DNA from: Loripinus fragilis | Taxonomy: Eukaryota > Mollusca > Bivalvia > Lucinida > Lucinidae | DNA length: 64,000 bases | Direction: 5' to 3' | Assembly (NCBI GenBank): GCA_964019695.1 | Contig: OZ026516.1 | Span: 82,451,150-82,515,149 of the forward strand | Part shown: piece by piece, positions 56,780 to 64,000 of the stretch | Layout of the letters: each line of letters begins with the position of its first letter | How positions within the stretch are numbered: position 1 is the stretch's first letter | The notes under the pieces: generated by a model | Databases searched by the model: none | Told to the model about the DNA's origin: nothing | Seen by the model: only the letters and a program-made list of their open reading frames with translations | Translations under genes and position numbers: made by a program

Positions 56780-59470
56780 GAGGTGAATCAAGTCACATAG
56801 ATATTTGGTTTGCATGAAAGACCCCTAAGTTATCAATGCATCTTCTCCCAAAACATATAAATCAAGATATAACAAGGAGATGGAATAAGACTAAATGAAT
56901 CTTCACATACAGAAATACATTTTTTTTTAAATTATAATCTTTGACCCTCAATAAATACAATGGACCATGCTGATGAATGCCAGGTTATGAACAAATATGA
57001 CTGAATGTTGTACTTGCGGGTCAAGAGAGGTCCATCAATTTACAGAATTGAGAAAAAAAACGACAAATATGTTTTGGAAATAGCTTGTCGACGGTTAGTT
57101 TGGGAAAGAACAATAGAACTGCAGCTGGGGAGTTAACATCCGATTCGTGGCCATATTTTATTTCCGCTACTTGCTAATCGAGCAGGTCCCAATCGAACAC
57201 GCGCCCTACTGAAATTCGGCTCAGAGGAAAACATAAGCATGCTGATATCCAGGGAAGTCCAACTAACGAAGAAGTGGGTTTGGTTGTAAGATTGTATAAC
57301 AGATGATAAAGCAAAAGGAAAATATAAGAATTGAAACGAAGATAGTCTAGATAATGAAATGGCTTAATGATTCTGCTTCGAGTGTATACTTTTTTTCAGA
57401 AAGCGCTGATCAGACTGTGCAGAAGCATACAGATTGGTTTGCGCGTTTGTTGTTTGCATAGTCATAACAGTTTTTCTGGCGACTAGGTCCAATTACCCTC
57501 ATACTTACGTATATCGCTCCGTGGTTCAAGCAGCTGAAATGAAAAAAAAAACATAATAATTTAACCTCAATAGAAAATACGACTTCAACGTATATCCCTT
57601 CACTGAACAGAATAAACTTTCTCTGCCATGAAAGAACACACGCACGCACGCACGCACGCACATACACGCATACATACATACACATGGCCAGATAAAGGTC
57701 ATTTAATTATGGCCAACAGTCCCTTATACAGATTTATTTTTTACACGATAAAACTTCCGGAATGAAAAACTTTACAGCAAAATGTTAACGGCCCGAAATA
57801 TGACACGGGCTGGAAACGAGAGGTATTAAGCGGAAGAGAATTTACTTGACGAAGTATCTAATGTGTATTTCATCTTTTTATTTAAATAATATCTTTCAAC
57901 AATTCACAAATATATGCAAATTATCTACTTTAAATTTTGTGTTTAAATCTCCGCGGTTAGCCGTTAATAATTTTAGAAATAACTAAAGGATCATTGACGG
58001 TTTGGGCCTTGTACGCCTATTTTTCTGATTCCCAGAACGCTGCTTTTGAGCTTTTAGTGTGGTGCATGTAGTATCAGTGCAATAGGTGAATCTAATGGAA
58101 AGAGCCAGCTAGCAAAATATTTTCAAAATTCCTACGCACTCGAGAGTTATGGCGGGTAGAAAGGGGAGGGGGTCTGAGATTTCATGAAAATAAAAAGTGC
58201 TTTAAAAAGTGATTTCTGCACGTTTTCTTGATTTATTTGGTAGGCATGGTGATATCCATTGAACATACCATATGTAGAGTATTGACAAATCACGATAATT
58301 GATGAAATTGTTTAAAAAACAAAATATGTTTTGTAATAAAATGATTTTGGGATAATAATTTAGAAGTTACCTGTACATTTTGACTACATGTACCGTAAAT
58401 AATACAAAACTGAAAGCTCAGCACAAGAAATAAATATTTTTAGAAGGAATGAAAGTGTCCCATTTAGCATTGGAAAGTAAAACTGATTCTAATTAGATCC
58501 TTGAATGTTACTTTTACTTTGTTTAAAGGGCATAGCATGTTAAATGTATTTAAAGTGTCCGAATATTTATGGTATACATATGCATGTATATCCCTATATG
58601 AGACAATATATTGAACACTAAGGTATTTACCTAGTATAACTCTTTGCATGCCAGTGGATAATTTTGTCGTCTGCCAATAGCCTTTTGCAAACAGTTTGAG
58701 CCCAGATGAAGACCAACAGAATGTCGGTCCTGATCTGGATCCAAACATTTTGACACTTCGAAGGTGGTCCTAGGTGGTTTATTTTTAGAAACTTAATTTT
58801 GAAGAAAGTCAGCAGACGAAAATAGAAACATGAACAATTCCCTAGCATGCAAATAGATAAGTACAGGACGTTTGCAAAATAATATGACATTTAATAACAG
58901 TGAGTTTTTTCTTATGAAAACATGGATAAAACCTTGCTAATTCTACATTTAATCTTTAAGTACTTTATATTAAACTAGCACAGAATACAAAGCAATTTAG
59001 GAGGTTGGTTCTAGATAACTCCATTACTGTAATTAATTTCTTATTTGGTAGAAAAGGCATTTTATGGGCTTAGGCCCAAGGTTTTTGGGCTGCTGAACAT
59101 CTTTCCCCCCGTTGTGCCAGCAAGCCACTTCCATACAATGTGTAAAATATGGTAACACATATACATGCAAAAGCTTTTGCTGGCACACGGGGGGGAATGA
59201 TATTTTAAAAAATGTTTTCTGATTTCTATATATCTTAATGTAAAACTGATTGTTCTACCCAAAATTTTATATCTTTGAAACATTTAATATCGAAAAAGGA
59301 TTTCACCACCATAAAGTACTCAGGTCAGGGTAGCTTCAAGGTGAAGGAAGGGACGATTGACAAACTTTTATTTTTACCGAAAACCATAGGCATTTACCCA
59401 TAGCAAGTGTCAATGATCCTTTATGTAGTTCTGTTTATTTTGTGTCATATTTCGAGATGTTCTGTTAATG
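56780..59470. other. Intron with no gene besides the micro-exon at 57509-57533
   Basis: Contains a (CGCA/CATA)n tract at 57645-57680, a caaacagtttgag-type palindrome fragment (58660-58760) and an inverted pair around 59085-59200 (cccccc...gtgccagcaa / ttgctggcac...gggggg). Otherwise AT-rich and featureless. Confidence 0.45.
57509..57533 (-). CDS. DBB adaptor exon d (25-nt micro-exon)
   Basis: Acceptor TTTTTTTTTTCATTTCAG, perfect donor GTAAGTATG. Phase 0 gives LLEPRSDI plus one base, which fits exon c (ends phase 0) and exon e (starts phase 1, making a Pro codon). Other entry phases either stop or do not match. Short, so evidence is mainly splice sites and phase. Confidence 0.55.
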
Positions 59471-59474
59471 GTAA

Positions 59475-59707
59475 TTGGGCCTCGACGCGACAAATCTGTC
59501 TTCGGGGTTTCCGAAAAAGCGAGACTCAAAGCAGTCTCCTCAGCTACAGAGATTAAAATGAAAAATTGTTTGTAGCAAGTTTAGATATGATACTTTCCAA
59601 AAAGCGAATAACAAAGGTGTTGATCAGTCCGCGCGGATGCGCAGGCTGGTCTGCACCGTTGTGGCTCGCAAACACCGAAGACAAGGTTTCTCCCGTCGAG
59701 GCCCAAT
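59475..59707. mobile_element. MITE of the TTGGGCCTCGACGCGA family, copy 4
   Basis: Ends attgggcctcgacgcgacaa and ttctcccgtcgaggcccaat. Confidence 0.8.
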
Positions 59708-60044
59708 TGAGTCAGGTATTTCAAGAATACAGAGCATATCTAAGGTTTCGATGTTCTAAGTTCTTTTAAATTGCATTTGTACCCTGCTCCTCGTCTTCCA
59801 TTCCTCGCTGACATAAATGCTCTAAATCCCCTGTTCTCCAAATACAAATGTACCACTGAGAGTTCTTGATCTACATTGTCTATATAGGGAAAGCGTTTAA
59901 CCCTTGAAAACTTGTCATTTTCATAAACAGTTAAATAAGTTACTGAAATACTATAAAAGGTATGTCACACTGTACATCGTAGTCATACCCTCACATTACA
60001 TACACAGTACACTACGTGCAAGATAACACCAAAATAGGTGACAG

Positions 60045-60342
60045 CCCGGCGAGGATCCATAGGGAGTGGGGGAACAGGGCTCCGGACCCCCTGGAAAATC
60101 ATAAAATATATGTTTTTTAGCAATACTGGTCCGGATCCCCTGGAAAATGACAAAGCTACCAGGCCAGCATTCATTGCCAGGCTATCATAGGCCCGCTAGC
60201 GAAACGTCATTAAAATGGCGTTTCGCTGGTGGGCCGATGATAGCCCGATTTTAGTGTTATATAGATCTTCTGTCCTCCCCTCATCAACTAAAAATGTCTA
60301 GTTGGACCCCCTCTGACAAAACTTTCTGGATCCGCGCATGAC
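60045..60342. mobile_element. MITE of the GCGCGGATCCAGA family, full-length copy
   Basis: gcgaggatccatagggagtg ... actttctggatccgcgcatg; central palindrome gcccgctagcgaaacgtcat / atggcgtttcgctggtgggc. Confidence 0.82.
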
Positions 60343-60589
60343 AGCTTAGCTGCCCCCACTTATGGTGCAAACTTACACTTACTTTCCTACTAAAGCAACT
60401 TGAGGCTGATAAATGTTAAACATTGCTACCTGGTACTATTGTAGTCATTTTCCAGATCAAAACAACCGAAAGGAACATGATTTAATGTAGCTTTAAAAGC
60501 AGTTAAACGGTTACACCAAGAACAGTGGCAGTTCAGCTGCCACCAAATTGGTGTAAAGTAACACCTATTTTAGAGTGTACAAAATGGTA

Positions 60590-60722
60590 GCTTAATGAAG
60601 CTCAATAGTATTGCAGAATGCATTCTGCAATACTTTTGATCTGCATTGAGCCATTATCTGGTATTGAAAACCAATTTTTGGGGTTCTTTTTGAGTGGCCG
60701 CTTAAGACAGGTTTTACTGTAG
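60590..60722. mobile_element. MITE with CAGTAAAACCTGTCT end abutting the ankyrin exon donor
   Basis: Same family as 12054-12252: gtagcttaatgaagctcaat, attgcagaatgcattctgca, gtggccgcttaagacaggtt, ttactgta. Its terminal TA is 4-5 bp from the exon boundary at 60726. Confidence 0.75.
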
Positions 60723-60725
60723 TAC

Positions 60726-60928
60726 CTCTTTTAGATCAGTATGATTGTATTTTGCAGCCAGATCAGCCGGTGTATGTCCATCTCTGTTTTTCCAGCTTCT
60801 CTTGTCCTCTGTATTATACCTATGTAACAACCAATCACAAACTGGCGTTAGCCCATTGGCAGCGCACAGATGTAGCAATGAAGGATAGAGCGAGTCCATG
60901 TGACTTTCCTGAGCAACTGATCTTCTCT
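60726..60928 (-). CDS. DBB adaptor exon c (ankyrin repeats)
   Basis: Acceptor TTTTTATTTGTTAG, donor GAG/GTACTA; 203 nt, phase 1 to 0. ERRSVAQESHMDSLYPSLLH, LCAANGLTPVCDWLLHRYNT, then NRDGHTPADLAAKYNHTDLK. Two ankyrin-type helices-turn units, matching the PTLLHFAAKFGL and AEKHG-type blocks of BCAP/BANK. The donor is only about 5 bp from the end of a MITE (60590-60722); reading through gives VLQ then a stop, so intron retention would truncate the protein. Confidence 0.82.
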
Positions 60929-61099
60929 CTAACAAATAAAAATAGCCAGAACATGAGGTGTCGGCACGTATCGCATGCGCGCACATGCCTCATTTAATGT
61001 CATATTTTATCACTAATGATATGAAAGCATTGAACAATGATAATCAGCTTATAAATGTTTTTAATGATTTCCCTTATTAAGGTTTCAACGTTTTATTAA

Positions 61100-61430
61100 T
61101 ATTCATGAATACGCAAATTATGCAAATAAGATAATTTACATATTTGTCCTCGGAATCAAAGGATGTGCCTGAACTTTAATTTGGTACAAATGATAATTAG
61201 CAGATGAGATATTATAGATTTTGTAGGTATACCCCCATTCTTGAATCACATTTTTTTAATTATTTTATACATATTTATGAATATGCAAATTAAATAATTT
61301 GCATATGCGACAAATGGATAACAGAGATATGTCTAAGCTTTTATTTGGTACTAAATGTATTAGTCTAGGATAAGTAACAGCTGAGATAGAGTAATGTTGT
61401 AGGCAAACCCCTATCGGTGAATTCGTTATT
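61100..61430. repeat. Two-copy tandem repeat of about 170 bp
   Basis: ttcatgaatacgcaaatta / tttatgaatatgcaaattaa, then atttggtacaaatgataatt / atttggtactaaatgtatta, then gtaggtataccccc / gtaggcaaacccct. Confidence 0.6.
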
Positions 61431-61727
61431 GGTTGCCATGGAAACCATTAAGTTTCACATAACCCAAACAGTACAGTTTTGAGGAAGATCTTGTTTAACA
61501 TCTAGGGTTTACGAATGAACTATTTAACACCCATGAAAATTGTCCTGCCCCCGACGTTATACAACTTTTTTCATGTTCAACCCAACTGAACATGAAATTT
61601 ATACTGCTCATAAATGTAAAATGCCAACAGTTGTTGGCATTTTATCAATTATTAGCATGATACATACAACATCTCAGAGTATTAACTAAAGAAAAAATTT
61701 TCTTCAGCTTTTATGTTGTAACACGGA

Positions 61728-61840
61728 CCTTATATCACCTCTATAGCCTCAAAACCAAAAGCTCACAATGTCATTACTTCTACGTAACGACATTGTGAGC
61801 TTTTGGTTTTTAGAGGCTATAGAGGTGATATAATGACCGA
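61728..61840. repeat. Near-perfect palindrome
   Basis: tatcacctctatagcctcaa-aaccaaaagctcacaatgtc and its inverse gacattgtgagcttttggtt-tttagaggctatagaggtgata around attacttctacgtaac. Confidence 0.9.
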
Positions 61841-61904
61841 ACTTAAAGCTCCTGTGGTTGTAACGAGGAGTTGCAATTTCATGCTCATTTGAGTTCATTA
61901 TAAA

Positions 61905-62060
61905 ACAAGGTTTATAATCTCGGAGCCTGAGGCGAGTTCAACAATGCGAGAGTTCGTGGGAGCTAGTTGTTCTAGTACATATCTTTATTCGAAATGTGTA
62001 AAGCCTGACATTAATACAACGAGCGTCCTAGAGCGTACGCATTGTTGAACTCGCCCCCTG
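61905..62060. repeat. Imperfect inverted repeat (gcgagttcaacaatgcg)
   Basis: ggcgagttcaacaatgcgag at 61931 and cgcattgttgaactcgccc at 62039; a short spacer of about 90 bp. Ends some 60 bp from the DBB exon. Confidence 0.7.
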
Positions 62061-62117
62061 GTCACAACGCCAAAACACAGGTTTCCTCGCGAAGAGGCCA
62101 AATTTACGTGTTCTTAC

Positions 62118-62396
62118 CAGCTTTCGGCTCAAGTTGAACCAGATTCTCCAGAAGTCTTAGGAATGGTGGACTATGCGACGTCTCTGCAATGATGTCAACC
62201 AATTCACTTTCGACGTCTTCCTTACTGCCAGAATGAGTTCTCAGTAATTTAGCTAGTAAAGTTATGGCATCATATCTCACAGTTTTGTGGAGGAACTCGA
62301 TAAACCTGTCAATATCACTTTCTACCTCAAAAGTTGTCGTGCCGAAATTATTGCCTGCTGACGTCACTGTGACTTTGTGTGTACCAGCTGGAAGGT
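62118..62396 (-). CDS. DBB adaptor exon b (DBB domain)
   Basis: Acceptor CATTTTTCCTCTCTACAG, donor GCTG/GTAAGAAC; 279 nt, phase 1 to 1. Reads LPAGTHKVTVTSAGNNFGTT, TFEVESDIDRFIEFLHKTVR, YDAITLLAKLLRTHSGSKED, ...SPPFLRLLENLVQLEPKA. This parallels the family pattern of a closing beta strand pair followed by a helical segment (in BCAP: LSSGNVSLKIYSG, then a 'DMEEIGNLL...' helix). The long open frame, splice sites and phase agreement make it a confident exon. Confidence 0.8.
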
Positions 62397-62429
62397 CTGT
62401 AGAGAGGAAAAATGTAATGTTTCAATTGT

Positions 62430-63365
62430 CTGAAATGATGGGAGCCTAGTATGCTGGCAGGATACAAATAATGCTTCCTTGGTAATATAATAATGGGAGC
62501 ATATTGTGTGTGCAGGGTATACATTATGCTACTTTGGTAGTATAATGATTATGCTACTTTGGTAGTATAATGAAGGGAGCATATTGTGTAGGCAGGGTAC
62601 ACAATATGCTACTATAGTAGTATCATGATGGGAGCATATTGTGTTGGCAGGGTACACAATATGCTATTATGGTAGTATGATAATGGGAGCATATTGTATA
62701 TGCTGGGTACACAATTACTACTTCGGTAGTATAAAGATGGGAGTATATTTTGTAAGCAGAGCATACAATATGCTACTTTGGTAGTATAAAGATGGGAGTA
62801 TATTTCGTAGGCAGGCTATTCAATATGCTACTTTAGTAGTATAAAGATGGGAGTATATTTTGTAGGCAGGGTATACAATATGCTACTTTGGTAGTATAAG
62901 GATGGGAGTATATTTCGTAGGCAGGCTATACAATATGCTGCTTTGGCAGTATAAAGATGGGAGTATATTTTGTAGGCAGGGTATACAATATGCTACTTTG
63001 TTAGTATAAAGATTGGAGTATATTTTGTGGCAGGGTATACAATATGCTACTTTGGTAGTATAAAGATGGGAGTATATTTTGTGGCAGGGTATACAATATG
63101 CTACTTTGTGATATTTTGGCATTTCCTGGTCATATTTAGTGACTTTATGATAGTAGGATAAAGGGAGCATATTGTGTAGGCTGAGTACACGATATGCTAC
63201 CTTGGTAATTTTATAATAATTGGAGCATATTGTGTAGGTAGGCTACACAATATGCTACCTAAATAGTATTTTAATATGAACATAGCATGTAGGCAAGGTA
63301 CACACTATGCTACCTTGGTAGTATTACAATGGGAGCATATTGTTTAGGGTACACATCATGCGGCA
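62430..63365. repeat. Hairpin-forming minisatellite, about 15 units of about 58-60 bp
   Basis: Units read gatgggagtatattttgtag-gcagggtatacaatatgcta-ctttggtagtataaa. Within each, gcatattgtgta / tacacaatatgc arms can pair around gcagg. It lies in the intron between adaptor exons b and a and generates a spurious repetitive minus-strand frame. Confidence 0.88.
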
Positions 63366-63556
63366 TTTCATCATGGTCTTCACTTTTGTTAAGGTAAAAA
63401 AAGATCTTCAGACCAAAAAATACAATACTTTTTGAAATTATATCCTGACACCCCTAGATATATACAATGGACTATCCAAAGTGTATTGTTTCAAACCAGA
63501 AGGAAGAATCCATTAGTAAACAAAGGGTTAACATGCACTTCATAGTAGGTATTTAC

Positions 63557-63637
63557 CCCGGAAGAGTTTTTGCTTGAGGCTGGCCGAGATAAATTCAGAT
63601 AACACAATTACGGTATCTGTGCTATCTGGTTCTGTGA
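63557..63637 (-). CDS. DBB adaptor exon a
   Basis: Acceptor TTTTTGACCTAG, donor CGGG/GTAAATACC. Only phase 1 is open: TEPDSTDTVIVLSEFISASL then KQKLFR. Phase 1 to 1, 81 nt. It precedes the DBB exon and fits the start of the immunoglobulin-like transcription-factor-type beta fold found in DBB proteins. Confidence 0.6.
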
Positions 63638-63864
63638 CTAGGTCAAAAATTGTTATCAGATTACATGACAATGCATTTTTGCACTATTGCAATATGAATT
63701 ACATGTTCACGTTGCACTCACAGTTAGTGTCATATACAATAAGGGTCTCATCAGACAGAGCTCATCAGCGACCCGGGATCGAAGTGGGGATTCCTTAACC
63801 CTTAATGCGCCAATCGCAACAAAAATCGTCTGCTTTTTTCGTCTGCCGAAATGTTTAAGAAGCC

Positions 63865-63945
63865 CCTATGGCAAACAGTGTGGACCCAGATCAGACTGCT
63901 CCTATAGGAGCAGTCTCTTCTGGGTCCACTCTGTTTGCTTCTGTA
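63865..63945. repeat. Palindromic element (caaacagtg family)
   Basis: gcaaacagtgtggacccaga-tcagactgctcc / ggagcagtct-ctgggtccactctgtttgc, near-perfect. Confidence 0.85.
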
Positions 63946-64000
63946 CTTAATTTGTCAATAATGCTAGGCAATTATTTGCAGCAGACGACTTCAGCAGGCG

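Larger units (their letters stand above)
34246..64000 (-). other. Gene locus: BCAP/BANK/Dof-like (DBB domain) cytoplasmic signalling adaptor, 3' part
   Basis: Nine minus-strand exons (63557-63637, 62118-62396, 60726-60928, 57509-57533, 55832-55882, 51989-52027, 46234-46304, 43998-44030, 34246-34641) join in phase into 391 codons plus TAA. Order: DBB-like beta region, helical segment, ankyrin pair (PSLLHLCAANGL, NRDGHTPADLAAKYNHTDLK), a short acidic/Ser-rich linker and a tail with YDEI and YTEP. This order matches PIK3AP1 (BCAP), BANK1 and insect Dof, which are adaptors in tyrosine-kinase signalling. The upstream part, including any TIR-like domain, lies off-window. No YxxM (PI3K) motif is visible in the tail. 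The DBB-ankyrin identification is from memory of the family; the linker exons rest on splice sites and phase. Confidence 0.72.

Noticed and set aside
58382..58420. A 39-nt candidate minus-strand exon (acceptor GAGCTTTCAG, donor CAG/GTAACTT)
   Set aside because: Phase 0 to 0, so it could be inserted into the adaptor chain, but the acceptor tract is weak and the peptide FCIIYGTCSQNVQ looks unlike its neighbours.
62883..63170. A minus-strand repetitive frame (KVAYCIPCHKIYS...)
   Set aside because: Product of the hairpin minisatellite whose unit length happens to stay in frame for a few copies.
62430..63365. CRISPR-like array
   Set aside because: Units are contiguous without unique spacers, diverge gradually, and lie in a eukaryotic intron.

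Overview
This window is eukaryotic, intron-rich, AT-rich and full of repeats. The repeats look molluscan, most likely from a bivalve: short palindromic MITE-like elements with CpG-rich cores, tRNA-headed SINEs, (TCCG)n-led tandem elements and degraded LINEs. The species assignment is an inference from repeat style. Most open frames are chance. The real genes were found as short exons with good splice sites and matching phases.

Genes. (1) A head-to-head pair of small multi-span membrane protein genes diverges from a promoter of about 425 bp (5653-6077). The minus-strand gene has exons at 5548-5652, 3214-3261 and 174-278 and runs off the left edge. The plus-strand gene is complete, with six exons between 6078 and 15984 (151 codons). 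The two share a 48-nt, 16-codon second exon, an aligned third exon and identical phases, so they are divergently arranged paralogues. (2) From the right edge leftwards to 34246 lies the 3' part of a minus-strand gene for an adaptor of the BCAP/BANK/Dof (DBB domain) class. It has a DBB-like exon pair, an ankyrin exon, several 25-71 nt exons and a 396-nt last exon with phosphotyrosine-type motifs. Nine exons join in phase to 391 codons plus a stop; the N-terminal part lies off-window.

Mobile DNA. 17.95-26.25 kb is a large imperfect palindrome: two head-to-head copies of one LINE (ORF1 and endonuclease remains) around a loop of about 0.3 kb. Each arm carries an insertion missing from the other, giving natural filled/empty site pairs. 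36.0-39.5 kb is a second LINE relic (endonuclease, reverse transcriptase, zinc knuckle) inserted into a MITE. Terminal-inverted-repeat elements lie at 1.4-3.1, 31.1-32.4 (Tc1 relic) and 32.9-33.9 kb. Two TTAA-flanked elements of about 1.0-1.1 kb (29.07-30.17 and 52.47-53.51 kb) have interiors built from degenerate short CpG motifs. At least six small MITE/SINE families recur across the window.

Tandem arrays lie at 3.8-4.8, 9.5-10.76, 48.8-49.35, 50.5-51.4 and 62.4-63.4 kb; the last is in an intron of the adaptor gene and each unit can form a hairpin. I see no rRNA, functional tRNA, CRISPR or prokaryotic gene. Coordinates of repeats are by eye. Exon ends come from splice-site consensus and phase, not transcripts.
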